45,848 nt of DNA from Lachnospiraceae bacterium UBA5895 (GCA_002431915.1 DJEP01000059.1:1-45848), one strand, 5' to 3'; positions 8,072 through 16,547 are shown, counted from the first letter of the stretch. The notes: generated by a model from the letters alone, not told the origin. Numbers and translations: made by a program.

Positions 8072-8710
8072 ATGAATGAGAAATTTTTTGATTTAAAAAA
8101 AGAAAAACAGGACCGGATGATCAATGCAGCACTGAAAGTATTCGCACTTGGCGGCTATCGGCATGCCAGTACCGATGACATTGTGCGGGAGGCGGCGATC
8201 AGTAAGGGATTATTATTCCATTATTTCGAAAGCAAACTGGGTGTCTACGCGTTTGTCTATGATTACAGCGTCCGGTATCTGCTGCTGGAACTGTCTACAG
8301 CGGTGGATGCGAAGGAGACGGATCTGTTTACTCTGATGCAGCAGGTGGAATGCGGCAAAATGCATGCCATGTGCGGGTATCCTTATCTGCAGCATTTTTT
8401 GAACCGGGCACAGTCCGAGAATGTCAGTGAGGCATTGCTAGCCACCGAAGAGAGCAGGCGGCGGCTGGAAGACGCTTACGAAGCCATCTACGAAAAAGCG
8501 GATCTTACCGGGTATGCTTCCGCAGAGGATGCCCAGAAACTTCGTAAAATGCTGGAACTGACCATTAAGGGACTGATTAACGAGAGAATTTTAGAGGATG
8601 CTTTTCAGCCGGAGATGTTGTACGAAGAGATCACGGAGTATCTGGACTTAAGCAGAAGGCTGGCGAAACGCTCCGCACAGTCCTCTGCCGAAGAAATTTC
8701 AGAAAAATAG
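8072..8710 (+). CDS. TetR/AcrR-family transcriptional regulator
   Basis: 212 aa. The N-terminal TetR DNA-binding domain is clear: RMINAALKVFALGGYRHAST, then the HTH DIVREAAISKGLLFHYFESK (residues ~36-55), followed by a tyrosine-rich helix. The remaining ~150 residues are helical and divergent, as is usual for ligand-binding domains of this family, so the inducer cannot be predicted. The gene is divergent from the small acidic membrane protein at 7566-7958, the obvious candidate target together with itself. The start follows AAAAGGGATATG. Confidence 0.9.
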   Translation: MNEKFFDLKKEKQDRMINAALKVFALGGYRHASTDDIVREAAISKGLLFHYFESKLGVYAFVYDYSVRYLLLELSTAVDAKETDLFTLMQQVECGKMHAMCGYPYLQHFLNRAQSENVSEALLATEESRRRLEDAYEAIYEKADLTGYASAEDAQKLRKMLELTIKGLINERILEDAFQPEMLYEEITEYLDLSRRLAKRSAQSSAEEISEK

Positions 8711-8748
8711 CATCATAATTGCATCGTATTTTTGAATAAAATTTGGTT

Positions 8749-9510
8749 TTATTTAGACATTTTATAGGCGGGATCTGCGGGATACCCGCCTTTTAATTTC
8801 TGCATACCGCGCTGGATGGCATCCTTGGAATTTTTCCAGTCGGCGTCCTTGTTACGGTAATCGAATTTCTCCACCAGCCAGGACACATCCTCGGAGATCC
8901 GCTGCATGTTCGCCTCCATGACGGGCAGGAGACAGTCGTAGAATTCCTGCTTTTCCTTATCAGAGAGCTTGCGGTCCGCAGCTTCGCAGAGGTCGCCGAA
9001 GTGGGGCAGGCAGAAGCCTTTGCCGTCTTTGATTTTCTTACGGAAGTTGTCATCATTTTTCCACAGATAGAAAAAGGTGTCCAGATACCTTTCATAAGTA
9101 TCCTTGTACTGGGAACAGATATAGCAGGAGTCCTCTTTTGCCCGGATCCACATGCCGATGGTATTTTCGCTGCCTTCGGCTTTTTTGAATTTATTAAGAA
9201 GAGAGCTTTTCCCGGGGCGGAAGGTGGAAAATTCCTGCTGCATTTCCCGGATCATGCGCTGGTAGTGGGTCTTTAAGATCCAGGCATTGCCCAGAGTGTT
9301 GCCGTAATCGAACATTTTCTGGAAATGGTACCGGCAGAAGCCTGCCTTGTCGGTCTGCTCTCTGATATCCGCTTCCATGTAGGAGGAGCCGGAGCCTAAG
9401 ACGAAGTCCAACAGATCCTGTTCGATACTTCTGTGTATGAAGCAGAAAGGACATTCGTCCTGTGCGTTGACGGCATCGTTTAAGGGGATGGTATATAACT
9501 GTTCTTTCAT
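8749..9510 (-). CDS. DUF6062 family protein (Cys/His-rich)
   Basis: 253 aa, recognised as the clostridial DUF6062 type. Repeated Cys/His modules are spaced through the protein: CPFCFIHRSIEQDLLDF near the N-terminus, FCRYHFQKMFDYGNTLGNAW (~55-75), CYICSQYKDTYERYLDTFF (~130-148) and GFCLPHFGDL (~165-175). This pattern of two CxxC/CxxxH modules suggests bound metal or an Fe-S cluster, but no activity is established for the family. There is no signal peptide or membrane segment. The start follows AAAGGATATTTCCT on the minus strand. It converges on the TetR gene with only 38 bases between them. Confidence 0.75.
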   Translation of the reverse strand: MKEQLYTIPLNDAVNAQDECPFCFIHRSIEQDLLDFVLGSGSSYMEADIREQTDKAGFCRYHFQKMFDYGNTLGNAWILKTHYQRMIREMQQEFSTFRPGKSSLLNKFKKAEGSENTIGMWIRAKEDSCYICSQYKDTYERYLDTFFYLWKNDDNFRKKIKDGKGFCLPHFGDLCEAADRKLSDKEKQEFYDCLLPVMEANMQRISEDVSWLVEKFDYRNKDADWKNSKDAIQRGMQKLKGGYPADPAYKMSK

Positions 9511-9623
9511 AGGAAATATCCTTTCTCAGTCGTTGTTATATCCATTGTAAACGAAGCCGGAAAAAATTGCAAAAAGATTAAGCAGTTGTAAAATATTGTC
9601 ATTTAAAATTAAGAATTGTTTTG

Positions 9624-9652
9624 TTGTAATACCCCGTGTTTCAAGATACTAT
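9624..9652 (+). promoter_or_regulatory. Candidate promoter for the MBOAT gene
   Basis: TTGTAA (9624-9629), 17 bases, TACTAT (9647-9652), 44 bases before the predicted start at 9697. The intergenic region around it is AT-rich. Confidence 0.5.
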
Positions 9653-9696
9653 GATATAAAGAACAGAATTTGTGATAAAAACAGAAACAGAAAGAT

Positions 9697-11052
9697 GTGA
9701 TTTTTTTGATATTCAGCAGTATTGAATTTGTGCTGTGGTTCCTGCCGATTTTTCTGATCGTCTACGGAATCACACCTTCTAAATACAGAAACCTGACGCT
9801 GCTTGTGGGAAGCATTGTTTTTTATGCTATGGGAGATGCGAGGGCACTTCCGGTATTGATGGTCTCGGTAATCTGCAATTACTTTTTGGGGCTGCATCTG
9901 GCAAAAAGAAGCCCGAAGACCTTATGGCGTAAAAAGGTATTGTTCCTTGCGGCGCTTGCCCTGAACCTGGGAGTGCTTCTGTGGTTCAAGAACCGGGGAA
10001 CTTCCGAGACACTGCCTCTGGGAATCAGTTTTTATACTTTTCAGGTGCTGTCGTATCTGATCGATGTGTATCGGGGAGAAGTTGCCAGAGAATATTCGTT
10101 CCTTAAATTTGCTACTTATGTAGTCATGTTCCCGAAGCTGATCTCCGGACCCATTACCCGGTACGGAGATGTGTCGGACAGCCTGGAGATGAGGACGTTT
10201 ACGGTTGAGGGACTGGAGAACGGCATGAAGCTGTTTATCTTAGGACTGGCAGCCAAGGTGCTTCTGGCGGACCGTGTGGGGATATTGTGGCATGAGGCAC
10301 AGGTCACGGGTTTTGAGAGTATTTCCACCCCACTGGCATGGCTGGCGGCAATTGCTTATTCCATGGAGATTTATTTTGACTTCTGGGGATATTCACTGAT
10401 GGCAATGGGACTGGGCAGAATGCTTGGCTTTGAACTGCCCGTGAACTTCCGCAGACCCTACATGGCGAGAAGTGTGAGAGATTTCTACCGCAGATGGCAT
10501 ATGACATTGGGACAGTGGTTCTGCCGGTATGTGTATATCCCTTTGGGTGGCAGCAGGCAGGGAGAACTTCGCACGATTTTTAATTTGTTTGCGGTATGGA
10601 TATTAACTGCATTTTGGCATGGCACCAGCTGGAACTTTTTCTGCTGGGGTGGACTATTGTGGATCTGTATCGTGGTGGAACGACAGTTGGGCAGGTTAAA
10701 ATTTGTGCATAAGATGAAAGTATTGCCGCACATTTATCTGTGGCTGATCATTCCCATGAGCTGGATGTGCTTTGCTATTACAGATATGTCCCAGCTGGGG
10801 ATATATCTGAATAAGATGCTGTGGCTGGTACCGGGAATCAGCGGCGGATATGAGGATGCGTGGAAGGCACTGTCTACCTACGGTGGGCTGTTAGCCGTAT
10901 CCGGTCTGGCATGTACACCGGCAATCGAGAAGCTGTACCATAAGTGGCAGGATAAGCTTGTGGTGAAAGTACTGCTGGCGGTGCTCTTCTGGTATTGTAT
11001 CTGGAGACTTATATTAGAGGGAAATAACCCGTTTATGTATTTTAGTTTTTAA
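9697..11052 (+). CDS. MBOAT family membrane-bound O-acyltransferase (AlgI/DltB-like)
   Basis: 451 aa, polytopic membrane enzyme that moves acyl groups across the membrane onto extracytoplasmic acceptors such as polysaccharide or teichoic acid. Family landmarks: SSIEFVLWFLPIFLIVY at the N-terminus, PLGISFYTFQVLSYLIDVYRG, PKLISGPITRYGDV, RRPYMARSVRDFYRRWHMTLG (His268) and the catalytic-type TAFWHGTSWNFF (His308). About ten membrane segments can be seen. The start is GTG at 9697 or TTG at 9706; the family usually begins close to the FSSIEF segment, so TTG is possible. An SGNH hydrolase follows 17 bases downstream, the partner typical of AlgI-type surface acetylation systems. No dltA or dltC is present, which argues against D-alanylation. 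Confidence 0.9.
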   Translation: MIFLIFSSIEFVLWFLPIFLIVYGITPSKYRNLTLLVGSIVFYAMGDARALPVLMVSVICNYFLGLHLAKRSPKTLWRKKVLFLAALALNLGVLLWFKNRGTSETLPLGISFYTFQVLSYLIDVYRGEVAREYSFLKFATYVVMFPKLISGPITRYGDVSDSLEMRTFTVEGLENGMKLFILGLAAKVLLADRVGILWHEAQVTGFESISTPLAWLAAIAYSMEIYFDFWGYSLMAMGLGRMLGFELPVNFRRPYMARSVRDFYRRWHMTLGQWFCRYVYIPLGGSRQGELRTIFNLFAVWILTAFWHGTSWNFFCWGGLLWICIVVERQLGRLKFVHKMKVLPHIYLWLIIPMSWMCFAITDMSQLGIYLNKMLWLVPGISGGYEDAWKALSTYGGLLAVSGLACTPAIEKLYHKWQDKLVVKVLLAVLFWYCIWRLILEGNNPFMYFSF

Positions 11053-11069
11053 GAAAAGGTCGTTATGCA

Positions 11070-12005
11070 ATGAAACATGCAGAAAATAATACTATTTGGT
11101 CAAAAATGAAAGAAAAATCGCATAAATACTCCTTTTTGGGATGCCTTCTGCTGGTGGGCGCTGTATTTTTCACCTGGACGGATAACTGGAAGATCTACGC
11201 AGAGCCGCTGCAGCAGATATATGAGCAAGTCACAGAATCGGTGCAGGAGCATCCGAATCCGGAGGGTGAACCGGAAGCACCGGTGACCGGGGAAGAGACC
11301 GTAAGCGGTAACCTGGTGCCTGCGGAAACGGAAATGGTGGTGCCTGAGACGGAGACTGCGGCGGAACCTGCGCAGACACAAGATCCGCAGGAAGAACCGA
11401 AGGAAGTTGTCTACCATACGGTGGATGACAGCTATTTTGATGATGCGGTATTTATCGGGGATTCCCGGACGGTAGGCATGTACGAGTACGGCGGACTGGA
11501 GGAGACCTCCACATTTTACGCCTCCACCGGACTGACGATCTACAAAATGTTCGACAGTGCCATCGTGTCGGTACCGGGGCAGAAGAAAAAGATCACGGTG
11601 GAAGAGGCACTATCCGAGAAGCAGTTTGCCAAGATCTATCTGATGATCGGTATTAACGAGATGGGAACCGGTACGGTGGAATCTTTCATGAAAGCTTACG
11701 AAGAGGCAGTGCAGCATCTGCAGGAGCTGCAGCCCGATGCGGTGATCTATCTGCAGGCAATCATGAAAGTGACGACAGAGCGCTCCGAACAGGGGGATTA
11801 TATTACCAACGAAGGTATCGAAGCCAGGAATGAAGAAATTGCGAAGCTGGCGGATGATGAGAAGATTTTTTACCTGGATGTGAATCCGCTGATCTGTGAC
11901 GAGACCGGGGGAATGGTGGCATCCTATACTTACGACGGAGTGCACCTGAAGGCCCAGTATATTCCCATCTGGCTGGATTTCTTAAAAGAACATGCGGTGG
12001 AATGA
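11070..12005 (+). CDS. Membrane-anchored SGNH/GDSL hydrolase-like protein, probable partner of the MBOAT enzyme
   Basis: 311 aa. The N-terminus has one membrane anchor (FLGCLLLVGAVFFTWTDNW). A Pro/Glu/Thr-rich linker of about 70 residues follows, probably disordered and extracytoplasmic, then an SGNH domain. The SGNH blocks are FIGDSRTVGMYEYGG (block I, catalytic Ser), a possible block III LMIGINEMGTG (Asn), and the C-terminal TYDGVHLKAQY (Asp-x-x-His, block V). Block II Gly is not certain. In MBOAT/SGNH pairs the membrane enzyme delivers acyl groups and the SGNH protein transfers or removes them on the outside. The 17-base spacing supports co-transcription and a joint role. The acceptor polymer is unknown. 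Confidence 0.8.
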   Translation: MKHAENNTIWSKMKEKSHKYSFLGCLLLVGAVFFTWTDNWKIYAEPLQQIYEQVTESVQEHPNPEGEPEAPVTGEETVSGNLVPAETEMVVPETETAAEPAQTQDPQEEPKEVVYHTVDDSYFDDAVFIGDSRTVGMYEYGGLEETSTFYASTGLTIYKMFDSAIVSVPGQKKKITVEEALSEKQFAKIYLMIGINEMGTGTVESFMKAYEEAVQHLQELQPDAVIYLQAIMKVTTERSEQGDYITNEGIEARNEEIAKLADDEKIFYLDVNPLICDETGGMVASYTYDGVHLKAQYIPIWLDFLKEHAVE

Positions 12006-12014
12006 ACTTTTTTC

Positions 12015-12043
12015 TTGACTGTGGAACGATGAAAAGCTATCAT
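12015..12043 (+). promoter_or_regulatory. Sigma-A-type promoter of the uracil/xanthine permease gene
   Basis: TTGACT (12015-12020), 17 bases, TATCAT (12038-12043). Transcription would start near 12050 and leave a leader of roughly 100 bases before the ATG at 12148. Confidence 0.7.
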
Positions 12044-12060
12044 GTAACTAATAAGGTCAC

Positions 12061-12141
12061 ATAGGTGTGGGCAGGTAGATGACTATCTGCCTATATCTAT
12101 GCGGCAAATATTACAAGTTCACATGTCTATGACATAGGAGG
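12061..12141 (+). promoter_or_regulatory. Structured 5' leader of the permease gene, possible switch
   Basis: GGCAGGTAG (12070-12078) pairs with CTATCTGCC (12083-12091) around an ATGA loop, a 9 bp stem with one G-U pair. CCTAT at 12090-12094 can pair either with ATAGG at 12061-12065 or with ATAGG at 12134-12138, which overlaps the AGGAGG Shine-Dalgarno. A second small hairpin (ATGTC-TAT-GACAT) directly precedes the Shine-Dalgarno. The conserved purine-riboswitch core elements are not visible. Confidence 0.45.
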
Positions 12142-12147
12142 AGAAAA

Positions 12148-13515
12148 ATGAGCGAGAAGACTACACTCGGCGAAAACGGCATTTACGATGCCAGATCCTT
12201 GGGCGTGCCCAAGATGCTTCTGCTGGGACTTCAGCACATGTTTGCAATGTTCGGTGCCACCATTCTGGTACCCATGCTGACAGGTCTGGATGTTTCCACA
12301 ACACTGTTATTTGCAGGTCTGGGAACTTTACTGTTCCATCTGCTGACCAAGAGAAAGGTACCCGCATTCCTGGGTTCTTCCTTTGCTTTTTTAGGCGGAT
12401 ATGCCGCTATTGCACCTATGGCTGACGGCGCAGACAATTCCGAACTGCTTCCTTATGCCTGCTTCGGTGTGGCATGCGCAGGTCTGCTGTATCTGGTATT
12501 ATCCCTGTTAATCAAGATCTTCGGTGCCGGCAAGGTAATGCGTTTCTTCCCGCCCATCGTAACCGGACCTATCATCATTGCCATCGGTCTGACCCTGTCC
12601 CAGTCCGCTATCGACAACTGTTCCGCAGACTGGCTGATCGCTGTGGTTGCTATTGCACTGGTAGTGATCTGCAACATCTGGGGTAAGGGAATGGTGAAGA
12701 TCGTTCCGATTATCATCGGTGTTATCGGTTCCTATGTACTGGCAGCTATTCTTGGTCGTGTGGATTTCACCCCCGTTGCGGAAGCTGCATGGGTCGGACT
12801 TCCCATTCACTGGAATGAGACTGCTTTCTGGGCACTGTCCGACGGCAACACTTCCCTGTTGATTACTTCCGTGATTACCATTATGCCCATCGCACTGGCT
12901 ACCATGGTAGAGCATATCGGAGATATCTCCGCTATTTCTTCCACCGTTGGAGTGAACTATATCAAGGATCCCGGACTGCATCGCACTCTGTTGGGTGATG
13001 GTCTGGCTACCATTATTGCATCCCTGTTCGGTGCTCCCGCAAACACCACTTACGGTGAGAACACCGGTGTATTGTCTCTGACCAAGGTATTTGATCCCAG
13101 AGTCATTCGTATCGCAGCAGGCTTCGCTATTCTGTTCTCCTTCTCTCCGAAGGTAGCAGCACTGATCGGATGTATGCCTACCGCTACCTGCGGTGGTGTA
13201 TCCCTGGTACTGTACGGTATGATCTCTGCAGTCGGTGTTCGTAACATCGTGGAGACTCAGGTAGACTTCACCAAGAGCCGTAACGTTATCATCGCTGCTC
13301 TGATTCTGGTATTGTCCATCGGTATCAACTACAGCGCAGCAGGCGCTATTGCATTCCACATCGGCGAGATCACCATCAGTCTGTCCGGACTGGCAGTAGG
13401 TGCTCTGACCGGTATTATCCTGAATGCAATTCTGCCCGGCAAGGACTACAAGTTCGATGAGGACAAGCCCGATGACACCGGCGTATGCTTCGCAGTAAAG
13501 GGTCAGGAGAACTAA
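12148..13515 (+). CDS. NCS2 family uracil/xanthine permease
   Basis: 455 aa. Proton-coupled nucleobase transporter of the NCS2/NAT family, closest in pattern to UraA/PyrP. It opens with LLLGLQHMFAMFGATILVP, the standard N-terminal helix of uracil permeases. It also has GSSFAFLGGYAAIAP, a conserved acidic residue in MVEHIGDISAIS, and the NAT-like GAPANTTYGENTGVLSLTKV in the C-terminal half. About 12-14 membrane segments are expected. The start follows AGGAGGAGAAAA. The uracil versus xanthine choice cannot be settled from motifs alone, though the overall pattern favours uracil. The gene is monocistronic, with its own promoter, structured leader and terminator. Confidence 0.9.
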   Translation: MSEKTTLGENGIYDARSLGVPKMLLLGLQHMFAMFGATILVPMLTGLDVSTTLLFAGLGTLLFHLLTKRKVPAFLGSSFAFLGGYAAIAPMADGADNSELLPYACFGVACAGLLYLVLSLLIKIFGAGKVMRFFPPIVTGPIIIAIGLTLSQSAIDNCSADWLIAVVAIALVVICNIWGKGMVKIVPIIIGVIGSYVLAAILGRVDFTPVAEAAWVGLPIHWNETAFWALSDGNTSLLITSVITIMPIALATMVEHIGDISAISSTVGVNYIKDPGLHRTLLGDGLATIIASLFGAPANTTYGENTGVLSLTKVFDPRVIRIAAGFAILFSFSPKVAALIGCMPTATCGGVSLVLYGMISAVGVRNIVETQVDFTKSRNVIIAALILVLSIGINYSAAGAIAFHIGEITISLSGLAVGALTGIILNAILPGKDYKFDEDKPDDTGVCFAVKGQEN

Positions 13516-13561
13516 GACATTTTTTGTCGGTAACGGCATAAACTGAACAAAGAAAGTAAGA

Positions 13562-13607
13562 GGGAGCATTCATGGCAGGAACATAGAGCTGTGGATGCTC
13601 TCTTTTT
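13562..13607 (+). terminator. Rho-independent terminator after the permease gene
   Basis: GGGAGCATTCA (13562-13572) pairs with TGGATGCTCTC (13592-13602), 11 bp with G-U pairs, followed by TTTTT. Confidence 0.8.
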
Positions 13608-13629
13608 ATAGGTAAGCAGGAGCAAAAAT

Positions 13630-14781
13630 ATGAAGATCATGGATATGCATTGCGATACTATCTCGGAACTGGCGGACAGAGGCGGTGGATTATGGAAAAA
13701 TGGCGGGCAGTTGGATCTTAAGCGGATGCGGCAGAGTGGATATCTGTTGCAGAATTTCGCGTTGTTTGTGGATATCGGGAAATGCGCGCCGTGGGCGGAG
13801 CTGGGACAGATGCCGGAAAATTGCCGGGAACGGAGCAGCGCGGAGCCGGGGAGGATGTCTCCGTCCCGGGAGCTGGGAGCACCGACGCCCTGGGAGCGGG
13901 TGTGTGCTCTATATGAGGTTTACCGTAGAGAACTGGAGAATAATAAGGATGTTATTGCTCCGGTGCTGTGCTATGAAAATATTTTACGAAATGAGGAAAA
14001 CGGGAAGATATCAGTGCTATTGACGGTGGAAGAGGGGGCAGTCTGCGGCGGCAGTATAGAGCGGTTGCGGGAACTGTACGGAATGGGGGTGCGGATGCTG
14101 ACCCTGACCTGGAACTATCCAAATGAACTGGGGACGCCCGCCACTTGTAGAAGCCTGGGGCAGAGCAAGAACGACGGCGGTTTTATGAAAGGATCGGTCC
14201 AGGAGAAGACACAGAAGACCGGACAATGTGGATCCGGTAGCGGGGATGAAGTGATGGGGCTGGCAGATGCAACATATGGACTGACGAAGACCGGCAGGGA
14301 GTTTGTCATAGAGATGGAACACCTCGGCATGATCCCCGATGGCTCCCACCTGTCGGATGCCGGATTTGATGCCGTGTGGGAATGCACGAAGAAGCCCTTT
14401 GTGGCAAGCCATTCCAACGCAAGAGCCGTATGCGCCTCTCTCCGTAACCTCACCGATGACCGGATCCGCAGACTGGCAGAGCGGGGAGGCTGTATGGGGC
14501 TTAATTATTATGATAAATTCCTGCTGGATGGCGGAAGCGAGGATCCGGAGATGCTGTGGGAAGCTATCATACGTCAGGCGAAATATATCACCGATGTCGG
14601 CGGCACAGAAGTGCTGGGACTGGGCAGCGACTTTGACGGCATCCAAATGAATCCTGCCCTCCCCGGAGCCGAAGCCATGCCGCTATTGTGGGACAGATTA
14701 AAAACAGCCGGCTTTACAGAAAGCCAGCTGGATCAAATCTTCTGGAAAAATGTGTTACGGGTGTATCAGGAGACATTATAA
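13630..14781 (+). CDS. Membrane dipeptidase, peptidase family M19
   Basis: 383 aa zinc dipeptidase of the renal dipeptidase family. All expected metal-site segments are visible: MDMHCDT at the N-terminus (His-x-Asp), LLTVEEGAVCGGS (bridging Glu), PDGSHLSDAGFD (His), VASHSNARAVC (His) and GLGSDFDGI (Asp near the C-terminus). Two segments look lengthened compared with typical clostridial relatives: a Pro/Arg/Ser-rich stretch near residues 65-90, and a Gly/Ser-rich stretch near residues 190-210. Both lie between conserved blocks, so activity should be kept. No signal peptide is present, so it is probably cytosolic despite the family name. Its 3' end overlaps that of the convergent aroA by 6 bases. 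Confidence 0.9.
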   Translation: MKIMDMHCDTISELADRGGGLWKNGGQLDLKRMRQSGYLLQNFALFVDIGKCAPWAELGQMPENCRERSSAEPGRMSPSRELGAPTPWERVCALYEVYRRELENNKDVIAPVLCYENILRNEENGKISVLLTVEEGAVCGGSIERLRELYGMGVRMLTLTWNYPNELGTPATCRSLGQSKNDGGFMKGSVQEKTQKTGQCGSGSGDEVMGLADATYGLTKTGREFVIEMEHLGMIPDGSHLSDAGFDAVWECTKKPFVASHSNARAVCASLRNLTDDRIRRLAERGGCMGLNYYDKFLLDGGSEDPEMLWEAIIRQAKYITDVGGTEVLGLGSDFDGIQMNPALPGAEAMPLLWDRLKTAGFTESQLDQIFWKNVLRVYQETL

Positions 14782-16116
14782 TTTTGTCATTTCTGCAATC
14801 ACCTGGTCCAGTACCTCGAAATAATTCTCAAAGGTTTTGCGGCAGCAGCCGGGATCGTCGATCACGATGCCTTTGGCACGGAGCCCTGTCAGAGAAAAGC
14901 CCATTGCCATGCGGTGGTCGTCGTAGGTGGTTACGGTGCAGGGACGCGGCATGCCCGGATAGATGGTGATGCTGTCCTGTGCTTCTTCGCAGCGGATGCC
15001 CATGCGGGTCAGCTCCGTGCAGATGGCATGGATGCGGTCGCTCTCCTGGAAGCGGATATGCCCGATGCCCGTGATGCAGGTGGGGCTGTCGGCAAAGGGT
15101 GCGATGGCAGCCAAAGTAATCGCCTGATCGGAGCAGGAAGACATGTCCACCGAGATACCGTGGAAAGCGGGAGCCTGCGTTCCGGCGCCCGTCGAACCGC
15201 CGGGCGGCAGCAGGAGGACGCCTTTTTCCGTCTCTTTGGCTGTACATCCCATTTTCTCTAAGATACGCAGGAATTCCACATCTCCCTGCAAGCTTTCAAA
15301 ATGCACATGCTCCACACATACCGGAATCCCCAGTAACGGAACCATGGCATAGAAATAACAGGCAGCGGAGACATCAGGCTCAATCTGATAATCCAACGCC
15401 CTATACTGCTGGCTGGCGGGAATGCGGAACTGGTCCGCAGCGGGACGTTTCAACCGGACACCGAACTGCTCCATCATCTTCTGCGTCATTTCGATATAAG
15501 CCATGCCGTGGGTTCCTTCCACCTGAATCGTGAAATCACGATCTGACAGCACGGAAGCAATTAACAGAGCACTCAGAAACTGACTGCTGTGCCCGATGTT
15601 AATCGAGATATGATCCTGCCCGAAGCCATGAGCGGTCAGCGTAAAAGGAAAATGCCCGTCCTCTGCTTCACATTTCACATCACAACCAAGCTCCTTCAGA
15701 GAAGACAGAAGAGGTGCCATCGGACGTTTTCGCATCTGCACCGAGGCATCCATGTGGAAAATTCCCTCCGAGACACCTAACGCAGCCGTCAGAAAACGCG
15801 CTGCCGTTCCCGCGCTTCCTACATTTAACGAAGCTTCCCCGCAGGGGATCCTTCCCCCGAGACCCTCTACCGTGACGATACAACGATCCTCGTCCACAGA
15901 GGTCTCAAAGCCCAGATCCTGCACACACTGCAGAAAATGCCTCGAATCATCCGAGAACAATACCCCGCGCAGCGTGGATCTTCCTCCCGCCAGCATCGCC
16001 AGAAGGAGACTGCGGTTCGTGATACTCTTAGAACCCGGTACCCGGACCGTCAGCGGATCAGTTGTTTTTCTGATTTCATTATATATAGTAGGAACGCGGT
16101 AAATGTTATCTGCCAT
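14776..16116 (-). CDS. aroA: 3-phosphoshikimate 1-carboxyvinyltransferase (EPSP synthase)
   Basis: 446 aa. This enzyme joins shikimate-3-phosphate and PEP in the sixth step of the shikimate pathway. Motifs in order: VPGSKSITNRSLLLAMLAGG (Lys and Ser-Lys substrate contacts), VGSAGTAARFLTAALG (the NAGTA-like loop near residue 97), the inner helix region with SSQFLSALLIAS, DMSSCSDQAITLAAIAPFA, and FQESDRIHAICTELTRMG. The C-terminal DDHRMAMGFSLTGL is complete. In the PEP-binding loop the sequence is GSAGTAAR rather than GNAGTAxR, with Ser in place of Asn. No other aro gene is next to it, so it is an isolated biosynthetic gene. The upstream side faces the palindromic element at 16196-16361. Confidence 0.95.
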   Translation of the reverse strand: MADNIYRVPTIYNEIRKTTDPLTVRVPGSKSITNRSLLLAMLAGGRSTLRGVLFSDDSRHFLQCVQDLGFETSVDEDRCIVTVEGLGGRIPCGEASLNVGSAGTAARFLTAALGVSEGIFHMDASVQMRKRPMAPLLSSLKELGCDVKCEAEDGHFPFTLTAHGFGQDHISINIGHSSQFLSALLIASVLSDRDFTIQVEGTHGMAYIEMTQKMMEQFGVRLKRPAADQFRIPASQQYRALDYQIEPDVSAACYFYAMVPLLGIPVCVEHVHFESLQGDVEFLRILEKMGCTAKETEKGVLLLPPGGSTGAGTQAPAFHGISVDMSSCSDQAITLAAIAPFADSPTCITGIGHIRFQESDRIHAICTELTRMGIRCEEAQDSITIYPGMPRPCTVTTYDDHRMAMGFSLTGLRAKGIVIDDPGCCRKTFENYFEVLDQVIAEMTKL

Positions 16117-16195
16117 ATAGTTGAGTGACTCCTTCTAAATTAATATATTTTCTATTACAATATTTCCTTGAAATATGCCAATAAACCAGTAGTCA

Positions 16196-16361
16196 CAACA
16201 GTAAGTAAGAATAAGCGTGCCGTAAGCAGACGTCGGTACTTAGCGGCCGTACTGTGACCGCTTATGTACCGCTACGCTCTGCGACAGAGCGAGAGCGTGC
16301 CGCGTTTCTTACTTACTGTTGGGGCTACGGAGATATAAGCGTGTCTGCGGCTCTTAGCCCC
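16196..16361. repeat. Multi-hairpin palindromic element between aroA and cysK
   Basis: A perfect 16 bp inverted repeat, CAACAGTAAGTAAGAA (16196-16211) and its complement (16306-16321), encloses about 94 bases. These contain ATAAGCG/CGCTTAT (16211-16217 and 16259-16265), a nested GCCGTAAG/CTTAGCGGC stem with one bulge, and ACGCTCTG-based hairpin 16274-16291. A further stem, GGGGCTA/TAGCCCC (16321-16327 and 16355-16361), follows at once. The element is GC-rich inside an AT-rich gap of 431 bases and contains no ORF of note. It could be a MITE- or REP-like repeat or a structured RNA. Confidence 0.6.
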
Positions 16362-16442
16362 AATGGAGGCTACGGACTAATTATCTAAATCATATCATTT
16401 TCCTATGTTTAGTACAACTCTCAAAAATTTTAAAAATAATTG

Positions 16443-16471
16443 TTGACATTCCTAGTGGAATAGTATAGTAT
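16443..16471 (+). promoter_or_regulatory. Sigma-A-type promoter of cysK
   Basis: Perfect TTGACA (16443-16448), 17 bases, TAGTAT (16466-16471), leaving a leader of roughly 70 bases before the cysK ATG. Confidence 0.75.
16448..16461. promoter_or_regulatory. Candidate repressor operator in the cysK promoter
   Basis: The inverted repeat ATTCC-TAGT-GGAAT lies exactly between the -35 and -10 boxes of cysK. Its ATTCCTAGT part recurs in inverse orientation at 17545-17553 in the metN promoter. It resembles half-sites used by Rrf2-family regulators, one of which is encoded at 20420-20860. Confidence 0.5.
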
Positions 16472-16547
16472 AAATTCATAACATCCCTATCAGATAAGTA
16501 GGAAATAAGAAAACAAACAAAAATCAACATTAAAGGAGGATTCTACT

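Noticed and set aside
12050..12147. Purine (guanine/adenine) riboswitch before the permease gene
   Set aside because: The conserved core segments of the class are not found in order, so the leader is reported only as an unclassified structured region.
12508..13569. Long open frame (353 codons) antisense to the permease gene
   Set aside because: The product is rich in Ser, His, Gln and Cys without any motif or hydrophobic pattern, and the sense strand encodes a clear NCS2 permease. It is a codon-bias shadow.
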